This document shows, piece by piece, positions 25,801 to 37,518 of a stretch of DNA of 64,000 nucleotides. Both the position numbers and the translations under genes were made by a program. The notes beneath the pieces were generated by a model. It was not told the DNA's origin. It saw only the letters and a program-made list of their open reading frames with translations, and ran no database searches. Source of the DNA: Cryptomeria japonica (lineage: Eukaryota > Streptophyta > Pinopsida > Cupressales > Cupressaceae); assembly GCF_030272615.1 (NCBI RefSeq), contig NC_081407.1:102719897-102783896 (forward strand). The letters are read 5' to 3'. The first letter of the stretch is position 1, and every line of letters starts with the position of its first letter.

Positions 25801-26989
25801 TGCCAATGAAAGCCTGAGATTACAAGGTTCTTCTTTAAAGTGTGGCTACTTTTCCTCTATGTCCATAAATGATGAACCATCTGTAGGCATTCAAATAATG
25901 TCATCTCGACTTCTATTGCATGCATGGTAATCCATAAATTGTGCCAAGCTAGTGCACTTGAATAATCGTTACATACATGGAATAATTGGAATATAATGAA
26001 GAACCTTGCGAGGAACCCTTTTTGTTATTTGATCTATTCGATATCTACTGATATGACATTCAGGGCATTCAGTTCAAAATTCATGTTGTTTGTGATATAT
26101 AATATAATCATTGGGACAAGCATCTATTTCTTGATACTCCATTCCAATATCTTTCATAACGACAGATAATTGTCGGTATGAGCAAGGTAGAATATTTGAT
26201 GGTGGTAACAAAAACTCACCTATCAACTACAACAACAAAATATAATTTGTTATAAAAAAGAATATTAATGGTACAACATGATTCATAGTTTATTATGACA
26301 TATATGACATGCCTTAACATACGTGACATTGTTATGTTGGATAAACCATTCATAACCTTCAAGTTCACCAACAATAATACAACGGAGAGAAGACTTGCCT
26401 GCGAGATTTCATAAAGGGCCTTAGATGCCTTCTCAAGTAGAGGGACATCATGAACAACATCAAGGTCATCTTCATCATCATGATCAGTTGCTCGAGTACT
26501 AAATGAGTCATGGATCAATGTATTTGTACCATCATATTCAATTGTGTTTTCTATCTCATGATCGTCATCTTCCATGGGATCATTATCTTCAGCTTTGATA
26601 TTCACACCTCCATGTTCGTCCACTTTGAAAACCATATTCTCAGGGTTGTGTTGATCCATACCATGTGCTCCGAGGTGCTCGACCTATATAAAATTGATAT
26701 ACATAAATAAACCGTGATCATGATCTCATCATCACGTGATTTATTATGTATATAAATTGTCAAAATGATATAATGAAAAACTTACCAATGGATGATAATC
26801 ATGTCCACCATCAATGTGACCATGCAGCCTACAATGTTTCTTCATTGTTTTGATTAAAAGTCTTCTAGTCTTTAACCCCTTACAAATTTTGCACGGACAA
26901 TAACATTTTCCATCACCTTTTTGTTTCAAGTTAGACCACAATTTAACAATTGTCTCCTTATATTGTTGTTCATTGATATTGTCTGACAT
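22640..26989 (-). pseudogene. tnpD-like CACTA transposase (Tnp2), split and broken
   Basis: Reading down the minus strand: a transposase-associated Cys domain at 26989-26750 (CYCPCKICKGLKTRRLL); an acidic part and LLVNLKV block near 26659-26340; Tnp2 signatures MEYQEIDACPNDYIIYHKQ (26150-26090), CPECHISRYR, AADGVNPFGEMRSVYLVWP (25803-25740), FQFRAMLLWTIHDALG (25470-25410), ACPVCGPKM (25290) and FDSMHIGKNITETLWKIL (24886-24830); a DUF4218-like block at 24193-23825 (LPPAFFNAQEHYLIHQVEE); and a DUF4216-like block with SFKLVLFVVKWYKIRL (23310-23200). Many blocks are separated by intron-like gaps. Stops occur, for example near 26087, 25968 and 24241. This is the catalytic transposase of CACTA elements. 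It is not functional. Confidence 0.9.
22690..22938. repeat. Trinucleotide microsatellite (ATC)n / (TTC)n in the transposase 3' end
   Basis: Long runs of CAT/ATC and then TTC repeats encode, on the minus strand, an acidic C-terminal tail of Glu and Asp runs following the DUF4216-like region. The frame stays open to about 22657. On the plus strand the same repeat gives poly-His frames, which are artefacts. Confidence 0.95.
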
Positions 26990-28500
26990 GGTCTTTCTTC
27001 ACATGCAAGAAAATAGAAATTATTGTCTGACATGGTCTTTCCCTCAGGAGCTGACAGATCCTACTTCCATACTTTAATTCTATTTTCTCAAAGGACAATC
27101 CTAAAAATCCATGCATTGCAAACAACTTTTTACACCTTTGTTGGTTGTGGTGGTGTCACAAAGAGTTTACATCAATAAATGAAGAACATGCCAATGCTTT
27201 TAATGCAGCAGTAGAAGTCTATCTCTTAGTCAATATCTCTAGTGAAACCCCCATGATCTTTTGTTGGAGTAGAATTTGTTATATTCTAGAAAGGGTCTTG
27301 TCCTTTGTTGATGGGATATTCATCTACCTCAAGAAATAACTTTTCTTTTCTCCAACAAGAAGTGGAACTAAATGAAGATCTAGCACCATGAAATTAATCC
27401 TCAAAAGGATTACTATAGTTATTTTTGGTAGATAATGATCTGGGTAAAATACTAATGTGGCTTTACAAAACATTATGTACTAGCTTAGCATACTTTAACA
27501 ACTTTGGTGCGACATGCTACATCCAATTAAGTCTCCATCGGTATCTCTATTGTGTTTATGGATTTGGATTCAATGTACTCTTTTTATACATAGATTTTAC
27601 TTTCAACTGAGGAGGTTTGTATGTACTTACTTGTCTTTTGATTGTATCCCTATTTCAAGAATTTCTTCTATCAACAAATCATTTGTTGTAAGTTGTACAA
27701 GTGGAAGCTTGAACATGCCTTCCATGCTAGCCTTGTTGATACGTTCAACACCATCTTGTGCAACAAATCTTTAGAACTCCATTTTTCTGAATTGAAGAGT
27801 GAGTAGTAGGGACAATCTAGGACACTTACAGAGGTTTTGCAAGAGAGATAAATAGACCTAAATATTATGGCTTAATAATGATGAATAGGTAAACAGATAA
27901 GAAACTCTCAATATCAAAATGACTTTCTCAATTGTCTTTACTAGAAATGGATAGATCTACTAATAATGGCTTTATGACTGTATGTCAACTTTAGACTCAA
28001 TCCAAGAAGAGCTATAACTAATATGCAATATCTAGATTTATGATCTCTATAATATAACAATCCCATAATTATGTTTCCACACATCTATACCACAACACAA
28101 ACATCATGCTAGTGTTCAGCCATAGCAATTGATATCCTAATTATAGAATGTGAAATATGCACATAACTATGAATAAAGATTAAGAAAAACAAAGAAAGAT
28201 GCTTATTGCAAACATAAATGACTAATGGACAAGAATTGAATTCATTGTAGATAGTTTTGAATATCAAATTCACTTATTTGTGTGCATTTATTAACTCATG
28301 TACTTGTGGCCAACCATTTATCTCTTTGATAAATTAAACACTTATTAATAACATTAAATGGCTGAGTACTTATGTTTTAATTGAAATTGAAAATAAAATA
28401 TTTTATTTCAGGATAGCTCACACTATTACCCTATCATATTTTAGACTCTCAGTTTTGTTAGTAGTGGTTTGATGTCTTTGGAGCTGATCATTGCATTTCT
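26990..28500. other. Interval in CACTA E without a clear gene
   Basis: This is mostly AT-rich sequence. On the minus strand around 27774-27620 a short protein-like stretch can be read (VAQDGVERINKASMEGMFKL, then PLVQLTTNDLLIEEILEIG). It looks like a captured coding fragment but was not recognised. The remainder shows nothing supportable. Confidence 0.4.
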
Positions 28501-29244
28501 TTAGTTATGTTTGCCAGCCTACTCCTAGCCTGTGCCAATATGAGAGCTTTGGAACAGGGTATGGACATCCATCAAAGCATAAAAGATAGAGGAATTTTGT
28601 CAGATGTAGTTGCAACTGCACAAAATGGATTTGTTGAGAAGGCTTTAGAAACTTTCAAGCAAATGCAATCGGCAGGTATAAAGCCAAATTCCATGACCAT
28701 TGCTACTATCCTCCCTGCCTGTGCCAAAATGGGAGATTTGGAATAGGGTATGGACATTCATCAAAGCATAAAGGATAGAGAAATTTTGTCAGATGTTGTA
28801 GTTGTAACTGCCTTGGTAGACATGTATGCAAAATGTGGAAGCATAGACAAGGCACGTGAACTATTTGATAGAATGCTTGAAAGAAATGTTGTCTTGTGGA
28901 CTGCAATGATTGCTGGATATGCACAAAATGGATTTGTTGAAAAGGCTTTAGACACTTTCAAGCAAATGAAATTGGAAGGCATAAAGCCAAATTCCACAAG
29001 CTTTGCTAGCATCCTCCCTGCCTGTGCAAAAATGGGAGCTTTGGAACAGGGTATGGACATCCATCAAAGCATAACGGATAGAGGAATTTTGTTAGGTGTT
29101 GTACTTGCAAATGCCCTGCTTGATATGGATGCAAAATGTGGAAACATGGACAAGGCTCGTGAATTTTTTGATACAATGTCACAAAGAGATGTGATCTCAT
29201 GTGAACAATCAACATGCGCGTATATGGGAGGAAGGGATTGCTGA
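28501..29244 (+). pseudogene. PPR gene fragment (PLS-type repeats) captured by CACTA E
   Basis: Repeats such as VVTALVDMYAKCGSIDKARE, LFDRMLERNVVLWTAMIAGY and KALDTFKQMKLEGIKPNS are classic plant pentatricopeptide repeats (organelle RNA-binding proteins). The block GMDIHQS appears three times (28561, 28750, 29053). The first repeat unit has lost its middle part, so two repeats are fused. A stop (TAG in place of CAG) at about 28744 interrupts the frame, and the sequence lacks both ends of a real gene. It lies inside the CACTA ends, about 450 bp from the right terminus, so it is transposon cargo rather than a resident gene. Confidence 0.88.
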
Positions 29245-29439
29245 TACAAAATTGAACGCTCACTCCTCAATCACAGTTCTATGGTTTTACAAGATTAAAC
29301 TAGGACAATTAACCACCACATGTATATTTTTTGCAACATGAAATTAAAAACTAGGGCAATTTGAATCTACCTCCTGCGTGGGATTGCCTTCGATGCGGGT
29401 TTGATGTTCTTGGGGGTTGAAGGACGCCTACGTGGGATT

Positions 29440-29696
29440 GCAATTCACAAATGAATTCCCTGCCTCTTTTTTTATTTTGTAATGGCCGCTGTCATCGGAA
29501 TTATGATGAACTCGAGCACTTTTTTGAAAAAAAGAAAATTCTCATTGCTAATGCCTTCTTCATCGAAACCAAATGGGTAATTTCTGTCGGAATTACAACG
29601 AATGCGGGCATTTTAAAAAAAAATAATCAAATTTGGCCACAATATACCTTCTCCGTCAAAAACCTCAGTCGAAAACCTAGTCCAAATGTATTAGTG
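29440..29696. repeat. Right terminal and subterminal region of CACTA E
   Basis: Two copies of a subterminal motif, TCGGAATTATGATGAACTCG (29494) and TCGGAATTACAACGAATGCG (29587), each precede an A/T run. The region ends in ATGTATTAGTG, the inverted partner of the left end. Target duplication TTC follows. Confidence 0.82.
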
Positions 29697-30020
29697 TTCC
29701 ACCATTCCAGATAAATAAAAAGGGAAAGGTATTTTGGGAAGTTTTGAACCAATTTTGGATCTATCAACAGAAAATAAGGGTGCATAGACACCACCGACAG
29801 CTAAGGAGAGTGTAAAGTCTATACCAGCAGAAACTATTTTTGAGCAAGGAAATGTACAGGAGACTGGGAATATTGTGAATAATACTCCACTTAAAGTAAT
29901 TGTTACTACACCAAGTGACGAAGCCACCGATGCAAATGAGGTTAAGGTAAAGGTAAAGGGAATTGAGACTACACCGACAATAGATATTGATTCCCCGACA
30001 AAGATTTTGGAATGGGGGAG
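29697..30020 (+). pseudogene. aORF of element C, middle part
   Basis: After CACTA E the frame left at 12092 resumes and reads through two stops (near 29713 and 29788) into a Thr/Pro/Glu-rich block containing ESVKSIPAETIFEQGNVQET. The block is similar in composition to the linker of the A aORF. The frame is lost after about 30015, where different, very AT-rich sequence begins. Confidence 0.7.
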
Positions 30021-30962
30021 GATTAATTAATTTGGATTAATTAATCAAAGGGGACTATTGAGATGAACTTATTAAATAAATCCTTAAATTTATTAATAAG
30101 TAGATGAAAGGGATTTAATCAAATTGCTAATGAATTCAATTAAATTGGGAAGGGGGATTAATTAAATAATTGCTTATTCAATTAATTATCTTCAGACCAT
30201 TTTTAGGTGTACACACCAACAATGTTAGTACTAAAACATAAAGCTCCAGATCAACTAGTTGAAGAGAACTCAATAATCAAAATGTCTCCATCGCTAATAT
30301 ATTACTTTTATGACTAATCAATGAAGAAACAACCGATATTCAGGATTTTTGTTGTTATATCTTGTTCTAGCTTTCTTGTATATATTTTTAGATGTGTTGA
30401 AAATAAATTTCAAGACATGGAGTTATAAACATCTTGTCCAACAATGTGGAAATATTGGTCACTCTTCTTATCACTCCAATTGGATGGTACATCCATTCTC
30501 TCCAAGTCTATTTTCATCGACTATTTGTGAAACGTTTAGTTTCATTTGAAGTAGTAAATTCATTGTAATAAAGACATCAAGTCTTCTATATTTTAAGTTA
30601 GTAGTTGTTACTCATCTAGGGTGGTAACATTGCATTTGCATTTGAATAAGGATATGTGTATATATATCCCATAGCTTTCATACAAAAATTAGCTAGCTAG
30701 TCTGTAAATCAATCATTAGTTTTAGAGTCTTATTTCTTTGTAATTTCAAAAAAACTTGTTTTACTCTCTTCTGGCTGCCAATTGAAATGCAAATATGAAG
30801 TTGATTTGAAATCTCGGTGTTCATGTATCCCACTAGAGGAAGAGCAGGGCCTACTCAACCAAAGGGAGGTGATCCTAAGTTGGTTCTTTGTTTTTATTTA
30901 GATACTACATGTTTGTTTTAGTTGCATTCTTTTCTGTAAGTTTTTATTTAGATACTACAGGG
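30021..30962. other. Probable insertion or unrelated AT-rich segment inside element C
   Basis: The coding character of the aORF stops at about 30015 and returns at about 30970. The intervening ~940 bp is AT-rich, starting with repeated TTAATTAA-type motifs. The string GGATTA occurs at both edges (30018 and 30961) and may be a target duplication, but clear element ends were not found. TTTTTATTTAGATACTACA occurs twice (about 30891 and 30943). Confidence 0.45.
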
Positions 30963-30969
30963 ATTAAGA

Positions 30970-31306
30970 GATGAGTCCCACTGAATTAATGATGGTAGCT
31001 ACTCAAAAGATACTAAAGGAGGGATCAATAGATAAGGGAATAATAGATCAATTAGTTATAGTTTTGTATAGATTAATACCTAATTGCATCATTGAGAATG
31101 AAGCAAGCCCTTCTGGAAAGCTTAAAACACTTACAAAGAACATATCTAACAATTTTCAATCACTGCAACAGATATTAGACCGATAGGTACTAGAAAGGTT
31201 CACTGTGGCTAAAAGAGTAGCCTTTGACCAAATCATTGTAATAGAGAAGAATAAAATTGAAAATAAACTCATTCTTATTGAGAATTGTTTAAAACAATGT
31301 ACAAAT
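30970..31306 (+). pseudogene. aORF of element C, third part, interrupted by element A
   Basis: The open block from ATG 30971 (SPTELMMVATQKILKEGSID) reads through one stop at 31184 and continues as a helical segment to 31306. Element A then interrupts it. The last five bases, CAAAT, are its target duplication. The protein continues at 42239. Confidence 0.7.
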
Positions 31307-32098
31307 TGATGGACTTAAAACACACAGAGAGGGGGGGTGAATCAGTGACACCAAAAATAATACTACTTCGGCTAGTAACCGCTAGATGAACTTAACAGGG
31401 CTTTTGATTAAAATGCATGTAATCCAAAATGATATAACAACATTCACAATAAGTAAAACATCCACCATAACACAAATATTTCTACGTTGAAAACCCAAAT
31501 AGGTAAAAACCATGGTGAGATAGAACTCACAAGTTAACTATTTGCAGTAATAGATAACTGATCGGTTAGGGTCTACAAAGTGCTCTACTAGGAGTGAATC
31601 TGGTTAGAGATCCCAAAGCTTGATTAGAAGCTTGTACCCTGTTAAAGGTAGACCCTATTAGGAGTAACCTCGGTGGAAGATTTCTGAATCCAAACTAATG
31701 GATCACCCTATTAGAGGATTTGTACATTGAAGCTTGTTAGAGCTTACTCGATTAGGGGATTTGATTTCTGCTGGTTAGAAGACAACGGGAATGGTTTGAT
31801 CTGTCTGAGTAGAACAATACTTGCTTGATCAGATCCTTCTAAACATATTCAACACTGTTATTCAATACACTCTGTAACTTAACACTTTTGCACTCGCATA
31901 CAATAAAACTCTTTCACTCATCAACTTCATCATACATTATACAAAATAATTCACTATGATGTCAATATATAGACATTTAGATTTCATGTCGGCCTAAGGA
32001 AAATTATAACACAATTTCCTAGGTGCAGTGTATCTGGTCAAGTGACCATGACTCATCACAAAAATTACCGCCAAAAATTTGTCGGTGGGATAACTCAT
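31307..32098 (-). repeat. 3' LTR of element A (5' truncated)
   Basis: This LTR matches 41150-41919. It begins (plus strand) TGATGGACTT. Homology ends at ATAACTCAT (32098), whereas the 5' LTR continues for about 310 bp more. The polypurine tract and LTR start were therefore deleted, with about 125 bp of unassigned sequence next to the aORF. Confidence 0.88.
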
Positions 32099-32224
32099 AA
32101 CTCTACAGATTTGCTAAAAGCAAAAAGAGAGTCATTTAGTGGGACATATGCATTGCATATCCTTTCAAGTTATTTCTCTATTTAAGTACACTTTTTAGAA
32201 ATATCCGAACAAAAGAAAAAAAAT

Positions 32225-34909
32225 TAGAGGTGGAAGAAAGAGACTTTCCTCCTATTTCAATAGCTTTGCTCAACAAATCCCTATTATGTGATAGAGCCAT
32301 TTTCCAACTATCAATGTCCTTTGCCAATTTTTCTCCATACTTCTTCTTGTGACTCTTCTCAACATAGGTTTGAGTAGCACCTTCAAGTGACTTGATTTGA
32401 TCAGATGCATCTACAACTAATTGACCAAGTTTTCTTATAGGGGTTGATAGATGTGTGGTAGAAGTTTCTGGTAGTAGGCTAGATAAAATATCTCCTGCAT
32501 TCTAAATTGTTTCTACCTCAATCCTTTTCTCTTTTAGTCTCTTTTTATGCACTCTAGATTGCATAACATTAGTAATCTTCATCATTTCAGATGCAATTAG
32601 GTTGTCAACATCAATAGGTCCTAAAATGCTCAATGAATCATCATCATCCTCATCAAGTTGTTGTTTCTTTGCTGGTTCAAAGGATGCAACCTTAATGATC
32701 ACTTTCTCTTGATTCTTCCTTATTTCCTTCTCAGAAGTCTATGTGACAATAGTTTCAATAGACTCTTTTTGAGTATCTTGAAGGACCGGTGGAGATTCGG
32801 GTTTCTCCAGTTGTTCTATTTTTGGTGAGTTGTCGGTTGCTCAACTAATTTGACCTATAAATCCGTGGTTTTAGAGGGCTCCATATATAGTGTAGTGACA
32901 TCTCTAGATAAATCAACTATGTCTTAAACATCATCAATAATGTGAACTATGGTGTCATCCTTCTTCTTGTCAGGATAGACGACATCTACTTGAACAATCT
33001 CCTCTTCATCCATTTTAACAACATCTCTCTCATTCTTAGAGGATTGGATGAGTTCTTGCATTCGTTTGATATTGTGGGCAATTTGATGGGTCTCAGTTTC
33101 AATAATTGACTTCTTCCCATTAAGAATATCTAGTCTTCTTGATTTAAAAGAAAACTGAGTGTTGTATTGATCAATTAAAGCACTAATTCCATCTTTAGAC
33201 AAGTTGGGAAAATATTGTACAAAAATCTCATCAATAGTTTTTCTTTCCAATTTAATAGCTTCTTCCCATTTATTTACAAGAATAGTGTACAAAGAATTTG
33301 AAATATCCTTTTCAATATCTTGAGGCAATCTAATATAATGACACAAATGATCAATTACCCGTTGAATAACTTTCTCTTTCACATCTTCACTAAAAGAATC
33401 AAAATTTTCTTTTACGAGTTCAAATCTCTTCCTTTCAAATTGATTCATTGTCCTTTGAAAGTTAGGTACTAGCTTGTAGGTAGAGATATCAAAAGGTACA
33501 GTTGCCTTTGACACTTCCTTCATTTTCTTGGATACTCTATTGGTTGCCTTTATCTTCTTGGGTTCTTCCTCAGTGTCAGTACCCTCAGATTCTACTTGTA
33601 GAATTAGTTTTCTTCCTTTCTTCCTTGTTACATTCTCCTTCTTGACATATACCTTAGGTGTTGGTTCCTTCTTTGTTTGGACACTCTGATTCACCCTTGT
33701 ATTCTCTATTGTCATTGGTTCTTCATTAGTTTTCTTTTTCCTTCCTTTTCCACTTTTAACAGGAGCAGTACTAGTTTCAGCTAGTGCATCCTGGACTACT
33801 ACAATATCTAGTTTTGCCTTCTTTTTGTCTATAGGAGATGCTAATAGGTTATTAGAATAACTAACTAGTAAATCATAATTTACTTCATAACTCATATCTT
33901 CTATTTCTTCTTTCCTTGGCTCAATTGCTTGCATTGAACAAAAATCAGTGGTAACTGTGAAAACTATGTCTTTTGCAAAATGTTTTACCACATCTTCAGG
34001 TAATCTCATTCTCATGCTCATCTTTTTCTTAAATTCATTGAAATACTTATTCATAGCAGCAAGAAAATTATTCCTTATAGCCTTGATGCTATTCTTGATT
34101 TGAGCTAATATCGGTAGGTCCTTTGACCATTCGATATCTCCAATTCTCGGTAGAAAGTTTTGAAAATAAAAGAATAAACCAACCAATAGTTGACCATACT
34201 TGAACTTTTGATTTCTATCCTTTTTGATAGATTGCAAATTTAGAAACAATTGCCTCCTAATTGCTTCACAAAGATCATAATTTGCATTTTCAACAATCAT
34301 TTTATGAGTTGTATGAATTGTTGTATATGGAACACTATTTAGTCTACTGGAGTAAAATACTCGATAGCCTATCACTATTTCTGCCAATTTCACCATAGGG
34401 TCTCTGATATTGTTAACAGAAAAGGCACGCTTATCAGATGTTGAATCGGTTAAAGAGAATATCATCTCTTTTGAAATTCACCTTAGTTCAGGTACTTTAA
34501 TGGTTGAGAAATAACCAGTTACAACTTGAATGGCTTCCTTAGTTATGGTGTGAGTTCTCTCTAGGTACATATTCTCACCATGAACCCAACTCAAAATAAT
34601 TCTGATATGCTCTTCCTCGAAATCTTCTAGAAAATAAGTGGCATTATGAAAACCCTTCTCGAAAACCCTAGCATACTCTGTTTGAATCTTTCCATTCTCA
34701 TCACAAAGGGATTTTCACTGAGTGTAAATGTATAGTGATCCTAGATCCTCTATCTTACAATCAATATAACTCATTAAATCACCTTTAACCAAAACTCCAC
34801 TAGGAACTTGTGACACTGCATTATATGACACAATTCGTTCCACTACTATAACTTCCATTGGTTCAGAAGTAATCATTAACCTTTCCACAGTCTTTGAAGA
34901 TGATGCCAT
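32225..34909 (-). pseudogene. Accessory ORF (aORF) of element A
   Basis: ATG at 34909 (MASSSKTVERLMITSEPMEV) opens a frame of about 890 codons with few breaks: a stop at about 34715, one at about 34480, then an open run of 513 codons (34465-32924), then frame changes near 32900-32700 before a last open part (32702-32225). Order: N-terminal globular part (EEEHIRIILSWVHGENMYLE), an IGYRVFYSSRLNSVPYT block, YDLCEAIRRQLFLNLQSIKK plus the hydrophobic LLVGLFFYF, a basic linker (KGRKKKTNEEP), then helical segments. It is a clear relative of the C aORF. It has no zinc finger, protease, integrase or RT signature. Conservation in two elements suggests a role for the element, but the function is unknown. 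Confidence 0.8.
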
Positions 34910-35299
34910 TGCAAATGAACAAGATTCAAAGTGGGATTTACAAAGAAATACCTTTTCCCATGCATGCTGCCTTGTTTTACGTTGAATGCCCAAGTGCACA
35001 CCAATTCGATCTTCTGCAATCTTCAAGTCAACTTTACTACAAATCACAATGCAACCTTCAACAATTATCAGCCAACAATCTTTCTCAGCTCAGCAAATGC
35101 TCCAAATTTCTCTCTCGAATGCGTTAGGGTAAAAATAACAAAGTGAAAATTTACTTTTATCATTTTTACCTACTACATTGAATGCTCACCCATTAGGGTT
35201 GCAAACCATAATTTCACCACTCATGGAGTAAAACCAGTTGATAACATATTGACAAAAAGTTACCAAAATTTCATGCTTCAAAATTTTCTTACCACTCAT

Positions 35300-36111
35300 T
35301 CATCTCAAGGGGTCCATAGGTGGATTTACCATTTAAGCTCCCCTTAGCCATATGACAAGGCTTAGTTCACCAGTGTAGGGTTCTCTTCACTTGGTGAAGG
35401 AACGGTTTCCTCTCTAGGTGAGTCATCACTCTTTTTCTTCCATATCTAGTTCATTTCCTCTCTAGTTTCTTCAACATTTACTTGCTACTTTCCTTTCTGA
35501 TCCTTAGAAGAATTGATCGGTTTTCAATTTCTGGATCTACAAAATTTTGCTAAGTGCCCTGGTTTGTTGAAGTGATAGCAGGCCATACCAGATGATCTCC
35601 AAGATCCTACATATCCTCTCCCTATTCTTCTTCTACAGTTCATAGCTACATGACCAAAGTTATTACAGATGGTGCATATGGCATTCGTTACCTTTTCCAT
35701 CTCAAATGGACTAAACCGGTTGTCGTAGGGTCTTTGCTAGTTCATGTTGACCCAATTGTCAAAATTCCTCATTCAGTTACCATTTGGTCTTGGATGCATA
35801 TGTGGTACAGGATTATTAGCTCCATATCTGCACTCAACAGATCTATGTCCATACATTGCACAAGTGAAGCAATGACCTTCAAACTTCTGAGACATATATC
35901 TAGCATTAGTATTAAAGCTTTCATTCCTATTAGGTTTATTTTTACAAACATTTGCAATGTGACTAGGTTTATGGAAAACAAAACAAACTGGTTTAAAGAC
36001 CTTCTTACTGGTATGCTTTTTGATATTAGGACCAGATTTTTTCTTAAGAGTGTTGCTCTTAGTACTAGAGGATTCACCTTGTTCAGATGTGTGAAAACCA
36101 AGTCTAGAGGT
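35300..36111 (-). pseudogene. gag zinc-knuckle end of element A
   Basis: On the minus strand, reading through several stops, CCHC-type motifs are found: CFVFHKPSHIANVC (degenerate), CFTCAMYGHRSVEC, CTICNNFGHVAMNC and CYHFNKPGHLAKFC (second Cys lost). This is the same series as in the gag of element C. The gag start is separated from it by copia B and lies at 41120-40560. It ends about 390 bp before the aORF. Confidence 0.75.
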
Positions 36112-37151
36112 TGTTAGGTCCTGGAGACAATTGAGAGGGGTGGCGTGAATCAGTTGTCAAATAAATTTAAACCAAAAACAACTTATCCAAACTTAATGCT
36201 TAATACCAGTAAATAAAAATTTATGCCAGTAGACAGTTTATCAGTTAATTGTAGTACCGGTAAAGATTAATGCAAGAAATAGAAAGACAATAACATCCAC
36301 AACACATAACACCAATGTGTGTACATGGAAACCCTGTAAGGGGAAAGACCATGGTGGGAAACCTTACCCACAATTAGATGATACTACTGTAGATAGTATG
36401 TATATACAAATGGCGTCTGCACATGCAGAAAGGCCAAGTGCCTAGAGCTCACTGCTCAAACACAAATGGGAGTCACATTGACTACAATTGGATGGTTAAA
36501 TCTAACAATGATGTACTGCTCAAAATAGCATCTTTATATGTTGGATTCAGTACCAGTGTAGTTCCGATTACTTTCACAAAAAGCTTCCTTCAACCTTCAA
36601 ATGATGTCTGCATGTATAGCTCTGCTTAATCTTACATATACCTTCTTATAAATATTTTTCTTAATCGCATATCAATCTTACAAATAAGATCTTACATATA
36701 TACCATAACCTAAGACCAATTTTAGTAGGTTGACTTTAAAAGATATTACAATAAAAGCAATTTACAAATAAATCAATGACTGATGCAATATCTAATTCAT
36801 CATGTCGGCTTAATGCATTTACAATAATAATAAATCATCTCCAAGTGTGTCATGCTGATCTAGAATAGATAAGCCTGCTGGTGCTTATTCTGGACCTATT
36901 TGTCGGTAACAACAAATATGCAAACTCGAATATACCAATGAAAAATTCTCCAAGACAAAGTGTCCAAATGATGTCTTCGACATAACTAGGTGTCCTTTAT
37001 GTCATTCTAAGTGCCCATGAACAATATATCCTGCCCATGGATAAGATACTGGTGACTATGCATAAGTCACTTGTTTGCCGATGAACATTGCAGAGTTGAT
37101 AAGTGTTGACATCAATGACAAAACCATATCAACATATCCAAAATACCAACA
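36112..37151 (-). repeat. 3' LTR of copia element B
   Basis: The 1040-bp LTR reads TGTTGGTATTTTGG to GACCTAACA on the minus strand. It lies between the polypurine tract after B's RNase H and the gag of element A. No second copy is in the window, so the 5' LTR of B is lost. Confidence 0.82.
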
Positions 37152-37166
37152 ATATCCCCCTTTGGC
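37152..37166 (-). other. Polypurine tract of copia B
   Basis: GCCAAAGGGGGATAT (minus strand) immediately precedes the LTR. Similar AGGGGGAGA strings recur upstream (37240-37450). Confidence 0.75.
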
Positions 37167-37518
37167 ATTGATGGAAACACAAGATGGAAAAACCATCAAA
37201 GTGTCAAAATAGAAATGCCAAATACCAAAAAACCAACAATCTCCCAAAAGAGATCATAACCAGAAATCAAAACTTAGATACAGAGAGCAATCAGTCTCTC
37301 CCAAAAATAATCTCTCCCCTTGAGAGTAACATGTGTTTTTCCATATCAACCTCTCCCCCTTTGACATCAAATGCCAAAGAAATACAAATACCAGGTTCCA
37401 ATACAAAATACAAACTTCTCCATTATACCAACTTCTCCCCCTGAGAAGTAGCTTCTTCATCAAAGTTGGAGTAAAAGATTTATCTATTATATTTGCTAGT
37501 TGATGACAAACATCAACT

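Larger units (their letters stand above)
12093..29696 (-). mobile_element. CACTA transposon E, 17.6 kb, carrying gene cargo
   Basis: The left end reads CACTAGTACATT (12093) and the right end ATGTATTAGTG (to 29696), which is CACTAATACAT on the other strand. Both ends are flanked by the 3-bp duplication TTC (12090-12092, 29697-29699), as expected for CACTA elements. The reading frame of element C resumes right after the right copy. Inside are tnpD-like and tnpA-like genes (both minus), an unknown decayed ORF (plus) and a PPR fragment (plus). Both transposase genes have stops, so E could move only with help. Confidence 0.92.
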
